The notes beneath the pieces are model-generated. The model saw only the letters and a program-made list of their open reading frames with translations. It had not been told where the DNA came from and did not search any database. A DNA stretch of 64,000 bases from Carnegiea gigantea. Its lineage: Eukaryota > Streptophyta > Magnoliopsida > Caryophyllales > Cactaceae. Made by a program: the position numbers and the translations under genes. Where the stretch lies: positions 543,501-607,500 of the forward strand of contig JAKOGI010000352.1 of assembly GCA_029747015.1 (NCBI GenBank). The letters run 5' to 3'. Below, one piece after another: positions 45,631 through 57,519 of this stretch (positions are counted from its first letter, which is position 1; every line of letters begins with the position of its first letter).

Positions 45631-47091
45631 CAAAATTTTCTATAATTATAAATATTCATTCTTTTGATGTTGGACCAACCTAGAGGGCTAGTTTGAGCTC
45701 ATAAGGTGATTATAATTTTATGCGTTATTTAAGGGTGTAATTTTGTGCATTAGTTTAAGTCAATCCAAGTAAAAACAACATTTCTTTCTTGATTCTTTTC
45801 ACCCAAAAAAAAAAAATCTAGAAAATTCAAATAAAAATGTATTTTGTGTGAGTGAAGTTTTTTAGCAAACCTCCTTATCGTGAATATTGAAATAAAATAT
45901 TTCTTTTTCCTTTTTCATTATCCTTCTTCCTCCCTCATGAGAGACAAACCCTAAACCTAGATTACTTCTTCCCCCTACCTCTCTTAATCAGCCCACACCC
46001 CATCTCCACCCTAACCTCTCACTCCCAATCTCTCTCTCGCATCCTATATCTCTATCCCTCCCATTCTCTCTCTCCTTCATGCTTTTTCTCTCTCCTGCAC
46101 CCTCTCTCGCTCCTCGCAATCAATCGGTGCTGCCACCGCACCAGCACCGCCACCTATGACCCATCGCTGGTGCCGCCTGCGTGCTGCTGCCTTGGTTGGT
46201 ATGGTATTTGTGTATGAATCTGAATCTTTATTATCAGAAATCTTATTGTTTAATCTTCTTGATTTTTCATATTGAAATTGCTTGTGTTTGAAGAATTTAA
46301 AACCATCCAAGCCCTCCTCTATTTTATACTTTTTGAGTTAAAGATTTTGATCTTTTAAATGTCATAGTTGTTGAGGTTGGATTGAATTAGAGACAGCAAA
46401 TTAGTAATGTGATAAAGAGGGCATTTTATGGTTGCATAGTGGAAGTTGTGGTTAATGGGTGAAAGTATTTTCGAACAAAACCCTAAGGGATTAGTGCCAC
46501 TATTAAAGTCAGAATATAAGGTGACTTTGAAAAACCACGAGTCAGTATTGGCTCATTGAACAATTGCGAAATGTACAGGCTTTACAGATCTTAAAGTCTT
46601 CTGTATCTGTAATTTGAATTGTGTTAATTAGATTAAAATTAGAAAGTTATGGTGGAAACATGGAGATTGCGCAAACCCGAATTGTACGATGACAGTTTGG
46701 GAACTTTGCTAAATTTGAATTACTACAGTTAGAATATGCTAATCTCATTAAATGGAATTTAGAGTAGACAAGCTGAGATTTCTAGAATGGGCATGATCTT
46801 TAGAATTGAACATCCAGACCATAAGTTTTGGCCCCTGGAAGTTGGACCTAGATTCTATCCCTAATCTAGACGATTTATGTAAAGTTTAATCAAGGAAATA
46901 AAATTCTAAATATTCACCAAAAATTATATTGGAAGGTCTACCTTGTTAATTGGGTACAGAAATGGGTTTCCAAGTGATTTATGAACCGTAGTTCATAAAC
47001 TGCGATTTCGGGTTGAGTATAAGTGTCAACAAAACCGCTTTTGGAAATTGGATAGGCCCAAGTAAGAAAGTTGAGTGCAAGCTTAGGCACT
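45631..47091 (+). repeat. Tekay 3' LTR, first part
   Basis: Begins CAAAATTTTCTATAATTATA right after CTTAAAGGG; the first 13 or so bases of the LTR (TGTAAAACCCCAG) and the end of the polypurine tract are deleted. It aligns with 20236-21620. The last five bases, GCACT (47087-47091), are the target duplicated by Athila-III. Contains an A-run (about 45806-45817) and a CT-rich stretch (46020-46110). Confidence 0.85.
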
Positions 47092-48321
47092 TAACACTAC
47101 CGCAAGTGCACAGGTGTGGTAATAAAAAAGAAAGTATCATCCATAGAGACCAAAAGCAAAATTACTAAGTTCTTTCTATTAGAAAATGCTAAGCAATTAC
47201 TTAATTGAGGATTTTGATTTGACAATTTAACAATTTCTAAATTCAATTAAGGAAAAACGTCTAGAGATTTGTTTAGTTAAGAAAGTTGTTGGATCATACG
47301 ATCTAATATATGTATTTCTCTAAATTAGTTAATTTCGAGAAATTGTAATCGATTTAGAATTTAGGCTATTCATTCGAAATTGGCCTAATTGCCTAAACTA
47401 AACCAAAGTCGTTCTTTCAAACTAATTTGTCTCAGTCTAGGTTCAGTATTTTTGATTACTCATTCATCGTCCTAACATACAAATTTCTCTTTCAAGTCAT
47501 TACATCAAGCGGTCTAACAATCGAATTTCACCTTTTAGTTCTTCACTCAATTATCTCAAGGGTGCAAGCAAATTTGACTAAGTCCACTCACAACATGATA
47601 ATTACTTCATAAAATGAAATCAAACCAACATGAGAAGAAAGCATAATTCTATTTAATTAAAATGATCTAAATACACTTCCATTAACAAACAAATCCCTAG
47701 ACAAGATAAACTAGTCGCTCATGATTAAAGTTTAAACAACTAACCAAATGATTCAGGGAGATCTGAGAGCGAAAAGCTTGGCAATGATAGCCTCTAACAA
47801 AGTCTTCAAATTGCCAACAAAATCGAGTTCCATGCTCAAGATTCTTACTTGCACACAAAATCAAACTAAAATCTTAACTACACAAAATAAAATTTGCGAA
47901 AGGGAATGTCTATATAAGATGATGGGTTCTCCTTCACTACTGCCGAGGGACGTCCTTTTAAGCCAATAATCTAGCTTTCTCAGCTATGCAGCTAAAGGGA
48001 GACAAAGAGGCCACTGTTGCACAGGCACCATGGTCCATGGTAACCACCATGGTTAGATCGTGGTCTTGGCTAGAAGTGAATTCTTTTGCTCTTCTCTTAC
48101 GACACGGGCATAGGGCTTGGGTACCTCCGTGGCAGGTCAATAAGTACTCAAAATGGGGGTCAAATGCTGGGTCAAATGATCTAAAATGCTGCAAATATCA
48201 TCAAACAATCATACCTAAGCCTAAAACAAGAATAGGAGTATAAATGCTAGCATAAAGCACACAATTGTCCTAAAAATGTAGCAAAACGACCTTAAATGAT
48301 ATACATTTTAAGCACCTATCA
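47092..48321 (-). repeat. Athila-III 3' LTR
   Basis: 1,230 bp. The + strand start is TAACACTACCGCAAGTGCAC (terminal TG mutated to TA) and the end is GCACCTATCA. Very close to 57520-58843 apart from the SINE insertion in the latter; at about 47245-47270 it shows that site empty. Confidence 0.9.
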
Positions 48322-48330
48322 AACTCCCCC
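48322..48330 (-). other. Athila-III polypurine tract
   Basis: Minus strand GGGGGAGTT directly before the LTR TGATAGG; the plus-strand primer of reverse transcription. Confidence 0.85.
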
Positions 48331-50089
48331 ATGCTTGAACTGTTGCTTATCCTTGGGCAATGCTAAGACAAAGAATTATTCAAAACCTCCTTAGGATGGA
48401 CATTGGTAGCATCCTAATGGCAAAGTCGATCCAAAGTTAGCCTAAAAAGTGCAAAAATCATTTAACAAACAGACTAAGAAATGAAGTTTTTTGAAACCAC
48501 TTGATAGATCACAATGTCAAATTTGAATCAATCCCCCCAAATCATCAAATACAATCACATTAACATATGAAACAAATGGAGCTAGTAATTCCGGTACAAC
48601 CTCACTATAGTCATGTGGCACTCATCTCCCATGCGTTTTGAAAATGTAAGAAAGTTCCCTTAATTCTCATTCAATAGACCCAAATCTACCATAATCTTGA
48701 CAAGACTCTCTAATTCGCCCTACTAGAATACAATACACATTAGACAACCATAAAATAAGAGCTAAATGTTTCCAATGCGCTCATACAACATTCTCCTTAG
48801 ACCAATATAATTCATCTACAAAATACATCCCTATTTGAAGAGATAAAGAGTTGAAAGTCATAAATACTTTTTACAATCCAAAGAAGGCTAACGCTCTTTT
48901 TATTATTCCTTTTTTTCTTTTTGTTTTTTTTAAAGAATTAGCCAACGGAAATCCATATCAAACTTTGAATTTCAACTCTTTTCTATTCTTTGTACAACAA
49001 GACAAGAGATTTCTTATATAAAACAAGAACTCAAATCCCTTCACCAAACAACCAAATCCACCAAAAAAAAAAAAAATCTCAATACATCTTACTAGTTCCC
49101 AATTAAACTTGATGCACAAGGATGAAATGCTCCTCTAGTCTTGGCTTAAGGGTTAGATAATTGCTTGGCCATAGGCTATGGTAGGAGGTTCAAATCAATA
49201 ATAATGGATATAAGCTCAAAAGGGCTAGTAAGGAATATAATGCATAACAAAGATGGCTGTCTAGTCTTTTGGGCTAACAAGTCAAAGAATGTCTCAATCA
49301 TATTGCCTAAATGCATATGTAAAATGTGATCTTGAATGAGAATCAAAGCAAGTTCTAAAGAAATGATGTCAAGGAAGAGTCGCTCACAAATTGACAAGAC
49401 ACTAAATTGATAAATTAGTCTTTAAAAGCTCAAAGCGTCGTAGGACATCTGCCACAGTCATAACTAGCTCATTAGTAAACACATGCCAAAATTCATGTAA
49501 AGAGTCATGCGGTAATCAACTCACACTCAGCATAAGGTCAAAACATAAAGCTTATTTTCGAAAAGTCATTCTCAAACTTTTTTATGCACAATTGGGCAAA
49601 TCAAATGTTCAATCTAGACCAAAGAAGTCTACCCAGTCTACAAAGATCATCATCAGGGGAATTTTTTCTTTTCTTTCATTTTGCATTTTGGTTTTTTTTA
49701 CTTGATAAAATGCGTGCTCCTAATATCGATGCCAAAAAAATGCAAAAACTATGAAAAGAAACTATGGAAACCTAAAACGCAACCTAAAATGCAAATAAAC
49801 CTAAATGCACTTCTAACATGCTTCTAACCACATAAGATTAAAACCTACCATGTAACTCCAAATGCAATCATGAATAATATATACGATACATATACAAGAA
49901 CACATCACACCAAATCAGGCATTACATGCCATCAAATACGAACTAACTCCCCATTGCTTGAGCAAAACATTATCCTTAATGTGTGCACAAATTAGAAAAG
50001 GGGAAGGGGGAGTAGCAAGAAGCAATCAGAAAGGAGGAGGGGAAGGAGGGTAGAGTGATTGACCATAGGAGATATATCAAACTCACCAA
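48331..50089 (-). other. Athila-III 3' untranslated region
   Basis: Non-coding, similar to 1955-3690. Homopolymer-rich patches at 48896-48935, 49062-49076 and 49660-49700. A second purine tract (AATGGGGAGTTAG on the minus strand, about 49943-49955) near its start could be an internal polypurine tract. No gene seen. Confidence 0.65.
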
Positions 50090-51351
50090 GTCTCTAAACA
50101 AGCCCTATAATCCTGAAAGTATTGGGTCTGGGCAGCAAACATCCCAAGGAGCTCGTCATGGCGCTCTTAGACAAAGTCATGAAGAGCGATATTCTCTGAA
50201 GCAACATAGGCACAAAGAGATACTTGTTCCTCCTAGATGGACCGAAGGGTGGCTTGGAGGTCAGCATAGTCAGTGGTGGTGGTTGGGAAGGGAAGCTAGG
50301 TCCGGTATAACTGGGAAATAGGCATGGAGGGGGTGCAGGTTGAACAACCTTGACATCGCCAGGTACCCAATAAAGGTTAGCCCAGTGAAGTAAGGTGATT
50401 CGATCAACATTGGGAAATAGCAGAAGCCGATCCCTAGGATAAATCCAGTACAAACGTCCAACCTCTACTTTACAAAAGTTCATTAGCTCAAAAATGGCTT
50501 GATCAAGCCACTCGGACCCAGATACTTGATCCTCAGGGTTGGGCTCAACACCCAAAAATCTAGCAACGGTAGTGACGATACCACCAATGATTATCCTACC
50601 CTTAGTGCTAATAGTAGCATTATACAACTGCCCAGCCAAGAGCACCCTAGGATCAAGTCGAACACCATCAAGTATATAGGATAGAAAATATAGCTCAGAC
50701 AATCTCGACACATTCAAACTATCATCCCGAGCAAAGAAACGACAAGCAAGGATGCACTAAGCTACCCAAATGCAAGGGTTTTGAATATGGGTGTATTTGG
50801 AAGAGCTAGTACTATACCTAATACTCCCTAAAAGCTCACCCCAAAATGTATTCGGGTTGAATTCTTACGGGACTTGATGGTTTGATAAATCCATACTAGG
50901 TGGAAAACCAAAGATGCTATTGAAAGTACCTAAGTTGAACTCATAAAATTACCCTTGCAAATAGAAAGAAATATACCCCGCTTGACATTGAGGCCTGCAG
51001 GTGACCTCAATATGTAGAGTGCTTAGGAATTCTAAGGTAAGGTCCCGATATGTATGCTCCTTAATCTTAATGAAATATCTCATATCCCCCGTGCAAACAA
51101 CCATCGTATATCATGTAACAATCCTAAATGGCTTAATAATTCCTCATCATAGTAACTAGTTGCCACAACCATGCATTCATTCAAGCAAGCATATCTGGCA
51201 ACATGATTGGGGTTGGTTAAACCAGAGGATAAGGAATGTTACCTTAAGCTCTTGCGTTGGTGGAAGTTCGGGAGGTCCATTGAGGCCAGGATGGTGCTTG
51301 GCTAGATGTTCGTACCTCCTTGATACTCCTTTGTCTCTTGATGGGTGACAT
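50090..51351 (-). pseudogene. Athila ORF1 (env-position) protein, Athila-III copy
   Basis: Start at 51351 (MSPIKRQRSIKEV), differing from the MAPKKKLR start of the other two copies but equally basic. The N-terminal half is broken. A 207-codon frame (50717-50094) covers the C-terminal half: LAGQLYNATISTKGRIIIGG, LGVEPNPEDQVSGSEWLDQA, NFCKVEVGRLYWIYPRDRLL, ITLLHWANLYWVPGD. ATHILA ORF-1 family, function unknown. Confidence 0.8.
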
Positions 51352-52159
51352 GGTTGCAAAATGGAAGAAAAATTGAAAGAAAAACATAAAAAATAAGATG
51401 TGAGAAAGAAAGATAAAGAATTTAAGTGAAAAAGAAGAAAAATTAGAGAGAGAAGAAGGTGGTTATGGGAGATGGATGAAGGTGAGATGAAGTTGAAGAA
51501 GGAATGGTGGAAAGAGGTGAAATTTGTGGGAGGAAGAAAAAGATTTAGTGAAAAGGGAAGATTTTGAGTGAAAATGAAGCGAAAATGAGAAAAAATAAAG
51601 GAGAAATAAAGGTGTAGCAATGATGGGTTTAGAGAGAGAATAGGGAGATACAGAGAGAGAGGTCGAAGAAAAAGAAGATGGGGGAAAGTTGGACAGTCAC
51701 CGCGATCAAAACCCATGACCGCAGCCCATAACAACTCATTACAGACCGTGGGGGTCACCATGATCCGACCCTGGTGTCTGCTGGAGACTGTTGTTTTGCT
51801 GATTGGCACCCCCCGGGCCGTACTGGAGTGCTGCGGTCCGTGGTGCTTGGTATTTTTTTCTCTTCTTTTTTTCATTCTTTTTCCCTATGTTCCCTTCTTC
51901 TTTTCCCCTTTTTTCTATGAAAAACTACAAAGAAATGAAAATGAAAGCTGTATAAGGGGCTTGGGTTGCCTCCCAAGAAGCGTTCGTTTAAAATTAAGAG
52001 CTTGACTATGCTTATGCGTTCGGTCTGGATCGGTGAGTATATGGACGGAGGCCTTCTCAATAGGTTGCCCCATAAGATATGGCTTTAGCAGTTGTCCATT
52101 GACTGTGAATGCACTGATAGACTCACTACACACTTCAATCGCTCCATTAGGCTGAACGT
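51352..52159 (-). other. Athila-III spacer between integrase and ORF1
   Basis: T/C-rich in element orientation, giving a low-complexity ORF (51875-51177) that is not a gene. The GGGTTGCCTCCCAAGAAGC phrase at 51963-51981 is conserved with Athila-I. Confidence 0.6.
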
Positions 52160-53280
52160 TAGTGACTTTAAATGGCCCCGACTACTGGGATCTTAGCTTG
52201 CTTGGAAGTAATCTTAATCTCGAGTTGAATTATAAGACCATGTTGCCTTTTTCAAATCTCTTCTTCATGGTGCACTTATCATGCCATCTCTTAGTTCGCT
52301 CTTTGTGGATGCGTCAACTCTCATATGCCTCTAACCTTAGTTCGTCAAGCTCATTCAATTGCCAGAATTGCCGTCTCCAGCTGCTTTTAGGTCAAAATTG
52401 GGTATCTTTATAGCCTAATATGCCTTATTTTCTAACTCTACTGGCATGTGACAAGACTTCCCACACACCAACCGGTATAGAGTGGTGCCTAGAGAAGTCT
52501 TTTAGGCGGTGTGTATAGCCTAAAGAGCATCATCGAGCTTGAGTGACCAATCTTTGCGGTATCGATCCACCATTTTCCCCAATATACTCTTCAGCTCTCG
52601 ATTCGAGAGCTCTACTTGCCCACTTGTTTGGGGATGGTAAGGCCTAGCAACCTTATAGAACACCACACATTTTTTCAATAGTGATTCAATAGACTTGTTG
52701 TAAAAGTGTGTTCCATTGTCACTTAGAAGAGCTCTTGGTATGCCAAACCATGTGAAAATATTCTTCTTGAGGAACTTGATGGCAACCTTGAAATCATTTG
52801 TTACGGTGACAACGACTTCCATCCACTTAGAAACATAGTCAACTACCATAAGCATGTAAAGGTTGTTACGAGAAGGAGGAAAAGGACCCATGAAGTCAAC
52901 CCCAATACATCAAACAACTCAACCTTAAGTATGCCACTTTGAGGCATCTCATGCCTCTTGGTACTATTCCCTGTTCTCTGACATCTATCACAAGTCATGA
53001 CAAATTTGCTTGCATCCTTGAAAAGCGTGGGCCAATAGAAGCCTGCTTGGAGTACCTTTGCAATCGTCTTATCCGGTCCAAAGTGTCCACCATAGGTAGA
53101 GGCATGGCAATGGTGCAAGATACTATGGACCTTATCTTCCGGCAAGCATCTTTTATAGATCCCATCTCCACACAGCTTGTAAAGAAGAGGCTCTTTCCAC
53201 ACATAGTATTTGGTATCGAAAAGGAATTTCTTTCTTTGTTGGTAGCACAGTCCTGGAGGTAGCACCCCGCACACTTTAAA
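52160..53280 (-). pseudogene. Athila-III integrase
   Basis: Zinc-binding module H-H-C-C: HHCHASTYGGHFGPDKTIAK then FYWPTLFKDASKFVMTCDRC (about 53140-52990). Catalytic core in a 124-codon frame 52891-52520: VVDYVSKWMEVVV (first D), LSDNGTHFYNKS (second D), PYHPQTSGQVELSNRELKSI (E). C-terminal part with stops to about 52160. One frame change separates zinc and catalytic modules. Confidence 0.85.
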
Positions 53281-53289
53281 GTTGACTAA

Positions 53290-53790
53290 ATCAGCATACC
53301 ATGGGGTGGCTTGGTGGGAAATGGCGAAGAGTTACTCATCGAGAAAAGGAGTCATCAATGGGGACCTCTTCACTAGGAATAGCTTCAGGGCCTAGGTGAA
53401 ATAGATGATCTGCAACCACATTTACCAACCCGACCTTATCTTTGATCTCCAAATCAAACTTTTAAAGAAGGAGGACCCATCAGATGAGTCTGGGCTTGGA
53501 GTCAAATTTCTTCATTAAGTGCTTCAAAGCGGCATGATCCGTGAAGACAATGACCTTGGAATTGATGAAGTAAGATCAAAATTTTTCCAAGGAAAAGACA
53601 ACCATTAAGAAATCCTTGTTCGTCGTGGCATAATTTACTTGAGCCCCATCAAGAGTACAGCTTGTATAGTTTACGACATATGGCTTATTGTCCTTCTGTT
53701 GGCTCAGAGTGGCACCTACTGTATGGTCACTTGCATCGCACATCACCTCAAAAGGTAGCTCTCAGTCTGGAACTTGCATTACTAGAGCTG
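53290..53790 (-). pseudogene. Athila-III RNase H
   Basis: Minus strand: FEVMCDASDHTVGATLSQQK (about 53750-53690), [20 protein letters not shown] (about 53560-53500) and NVVADHLFHLGPEAIP (about 53420-53370). Catalytic D positions are visible; two stops. Confidence 0.8.
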
Positions 53791-54836
53791 TGATTAGTGC
53801 CTCTTTTAACCTAAGAAAAGCACTCAAGCATTCTTCATTAAACTCAAAAGGCACATCTTTGACAAGCAATTGCGTGAGACGTTTTGCAATTTTCAAAAAA
53901 TCCTTTATGAATCGTCGATAATAACTGGCATGTCCAAGAAAACTCCTCACTCCCTATATAGAAGTTGGTGGTGGCAATTTTTTCAATCACCCCCACTTGT
54001 GCTTTGTCAACTTCAATGCCTTTGTTAGAGGCAATATGACTGAGCACAATCCCCTCTTGTACCATAAAATGGCACTTCTCCCAATTCAAAACCAAATTCC
54101 CATCTTCACATCTTTGCAAGACCTTGGACAAATTATTCAAGCAATGGTCATAGGTTACACCATACACAGAAAAATCATCCATAAAGACTTCTGTTATCTC
54201 CTCAATAAAATCAGAGAAAATAGCTATCACACAATGTTGAAATGTAGCAAGTGCATTGCATAACCTAAATGGCATCCTCTTGTAAGCGTATGTACCATAA
54301 GGACAAGTAAAAGTAGTCTTTTCTTAGTTATTAAGATGGATAGGGATTTGAAAGAAACCTGAATACCTATCTAAGTAGTAAAAATATGAGTTCTTAGCCA
54401 ATCTTTCAAGCATTTAGTCAATGCAGGGAAGGGGGAAGTGATCTTTACAGGTGCATTTATTCAATTTCTGATAATCAATGCACATACGTCATCCTGTGAC
54501 AGTCCTAGTTGGAATTAGCTTATTATTCTCATTTTTGACAATAGTCACCCTCCTTTCTAAGGTACAACATGGACCGGACTTACCCACGTACTATCGGAGA
54601 TAGGGTAGATAATGCCGACCTTAAGCTATTTTTTTTTTCCTTCTTAACCACCTCTTGCATGTTAGGGTCCAACCTTCTTTGTTGTTCAATTGAGGGCTTA
54701 TGGTCATCTTCCATTAAGATTCGATGCATACACACAGAAGGATGAATTCCTTTTAAGTCATCAAGAGTATATCCTATGGCTTTAAGATGCTCTCTAAGTA
54801 CTCTAAGCAAAGCGTAAACTTGAGATGCATTCAACT
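53791..54836 (-). pseudogene. Athila-III reverse transcriptase
   Basis: N-terminus TLDDLKGIHPSVCMHRILME (about 54760-54700), a frame break near 54600, then MPFRLCNALATFQHCVIAIF from 54275, and catalytic FMDDFSVYG with the DD codons at 54174-54179. Continues to FLGHASYYRRFIKDFLKIAK (about 53940-53880), the RT-RNase H connection. Confidence 0.85.
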
Positions 54837-55710
54837 TACATTCACAATCATAGGATATGTAGAGTTTGATCCAAGAAATTCATACCTCAAGGAGGAAGGG
54901 AGAGGTTTTGGTTCTACCTCGGGAGCTTGCGCCTCATCAGACGAGGGCTTATTTTCAACCTTTAATGGTTCCACCTTAGCAATGGAAGGTGGAATCGGTG
55001 GAGAGGCTTCCAAAAGTTAAGCACACATGGCTACTTCAGGATTTTCATCCTTAGTAGTGTTATCATTCAACATCAAGTGCTCAAGAGGATTATTAGAATC
55101 AAGGTTCGACACGGTTTCTCGTATCAAACCATCAACCACATCAATCTTATTGCACTCACCAGAATGGAAGGGAAATTAAAATCTTTAAACAAGTTAAACT
55201 CCATATGATCATCCCCCACATCAAAAGATAGCTTACTGTTTTTCACATAAATACGGCCCCCAGCGGTGGCGAAGAATGGCCTCCTAAGAATGATGGCGGT
55301 ATGTGTATCCTCTTCCATTTCTAAAATCACAAAGTCTACCAACACATACAAATCTCATACTTTTATTAGAACATCCTCTAAAACACCCACAGGGTATTTC
55401 ACAGAATGGTCCACCAATTATAAGTAGATAGTAGTCGGTCTCATCTCTCCTAGTTCCAATTTCTCACATATAGAAATGGGCATCAAGCTTGCACTTGACC
55501 TAAATCGCACAAAGCACAGTTTATAAACACATTCCCTAATAGACAAGGAATTAAAAAACTACCAGGATCCTTAAGCTTAATAGAAAGCTTGTTTTGGATC
55601 GCTGTACAACACTCTTCAGTTAAAGCTATAGTCTCATGCTCTTTTAACTTTCTTTTATTAGATAAAATTGCTTTCAAAAATTTAGCATATGAAGGCATTT
55701 GAGACAAAGC
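54837..55710 (-). pseudogene. Athila-III aspartic protease and linker to RT
   Basis: Frame 55707-55483: MPSYAKFLKAILSNKRKLKE, EHETIALTEECCTAIQNKLS, LKDPGSFLIPCLLGN, then the catalytic CDLG, after which the frame shifts. 55351-55124 carries FVILEMEEDTHTAIILRRPF. A P/E-rich linker (55013-54831) leads to RT. Family: retroviral-type protease of Ty3/gypsy. Confidence 0.8.
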
Positions 55711-55869
55711 ATAAGTAAATGAGATGTTTATGTAGAGTTTCTTAAGGACCTCTAAAAACTCCCAAATTACAAATCAAGTTTTGCTTTAGCCATCCTTTGA
55801 GGAAATGGTAAAGGTGGGGTATAGGGTTTTGTGGAAGTGATCTTAGGATCGAAACATCATTAGACTTAT

Positions 55870-57330
55870 GCACAACATCAATCAATCACATCATTAGAGG
55901 GTGTAGACACCTCTTTCTCAACATTGGTAACCCCCTTAGGTCCCTCTAGTTGTTTTCCCCCTCTCAAAATCATAGCATTGTATTGCCCCCTAGGGTTAGG
56001 CTCGACCTTACTAGGAAGTCTACCCAGGGGTACAGAGGAAGAGTTAGCTTGTTGAGCAATTTGGGTTTCTAACATCTTATTGTGAGTTGTAAGCACATCG
56101 ACCTTGGAGGCTAATTACTTTATATACTCATCTTACTTTTATTGCACCAAAAGCATACTCTCTATCATGGCCTCTAAACTAGACTTTTGGGAGCTTGTGG
56201 AGCGAAAGGTGCTCTTTGAAAACCAAGGATGGCCTGGCATTTACTGGCGCATATTCAGAGGATTTGGATTAGACCTATATAAGAAATTCGGATGGTTCCT
56301 CTAATCCGGATTGTAGGTACAGGAGTAAGGGTCATTGGTCAGTCTTTAGTTGAAGTTGTGGACATAATTGACTTCATTAGAGTCCTAAGAAAAAGGACTC
56401 CCAACTTGGCAATTCAGTGTCACATGTTCAATAGAACCAAAAATTTCACATGGGGGAGAGGCATTAGAATTCATAGCATTCACATTCATACGGTCCAACC
56501 TTTAAGTCATAACATCAACTTTAGCAGAAAGCAAAGTAAGTGCATAAACTTCAAGTTTACGTCCAACCCGCTTAGGTTGGCCTTGTTCGGTGGAACATTG
56601 GAAAAAATTATGTAGTGCCATCTCCTCTATCAAATTGAAGGCTTTATCCTCCATCTTGTTTATCAAAGTGCCTCCCGCCGTCGCATCTATGGTGGGCTGC
56701 ACTGCTTAAGTAAGTCCGTTGTAAAAGGTTTGGATGATTATCCACCTTTGGAGTCTATGATAAGGGCATAGCCTTAGTAAGTCCTTGAATCGCTCCCATA
56801 CTTAATAGAGCGATTCATCTTCCCTTTGAGTGAAGGTAGTGATTTGGTTTCTTAGACTTGCCGTCTTTGAGGGTGGGAAGAATTTGCCGAGAAAGGCTTT
56901 AGCTAGCTCATCCCAAGTGGAGATGGAATCCAGTGGCAATGAATGTAGCTAAGCACATGCCTTCTCCTTGAGAGAAAACGGTAATAGGTGAAGGCGAATT
57001 GCATCGGTGGAGACCCATTTAACTTCAATGTATCGCACATCTCTAAAAAGATCGAGAGGTGAAGATTGGGGTCCTCCATTGGCGATCCTCTAACTGGCAT
57101 TTATTAAACAATTGAGACTAGTGTCGGGTGCAACTCAAAGTTGCTCAACTCCAACGTGGGTCTAGCTATGCTAAAGGTGATACCTTGGACACCCGAAGTG
57201 ATGAAATCCTGAAGTTTCCTTCTTGTAGGTTCCCTTCTTGGTGGTTCCATCTTTGGCGAAGTTTCTCGAGTCTTATGCCTTTGTCTTTCTACCCTTTGCT
57301 TCTTTTCTTTTTATGAAAGGTTCTCTCGAT
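55870..57330 (-). pseudogene. Athila-III gag
   Basis: EDPNLHLSIFLEMCDTLKLN at about 57076-57017, GGTLINKMEDKAFNLIEEMA (about 56670-56610), NKMLETQIAQQANSSSVPLG (about 56080) and AMILRGGKQLEGPKGV (about 55985). The zinc-knuckle area (about 56460-56390) is degraded. Upstream to 57495 is leader. Confidence 0.8.
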
Positions 57331-57495
57331 TTCAGAATCTCGTTCGTAAACGAATGGACTTCACATAAAAGGGAGAATCTCCTTGCAAGCTAAATCACCA
57401 ATACTACCAAAGCAATCAAAAGTGGAAAGAAAAAAAAAAACTGAAAGAAAGATACTTAGTTACTCTAACAAGATCAACTCGATATTTAACAATGG

Positions 57496-57513
57496 TCCCC
57501 GACAACGGCGCAA
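57496..57513 (-). other. Athila-III primer-binding site (tRNA-Asp type)
   Basis: + strand TCCCCGACAACGGCGCAA; only two differences from the expected TCCCCGGCAACGGCGCCA. Six nt inside the LTR. Confidence 0.8.
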
Positions 57514-57519
57514 AAAACT

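Noticed and set aside
51177..51875. 232-codon minus-strand ORF
   Set aside because: Low-complexity F/S/L/H protein from a pyrimidine-rich Athila spacer; the real ORF1 start lies inside it in another context at 51351.
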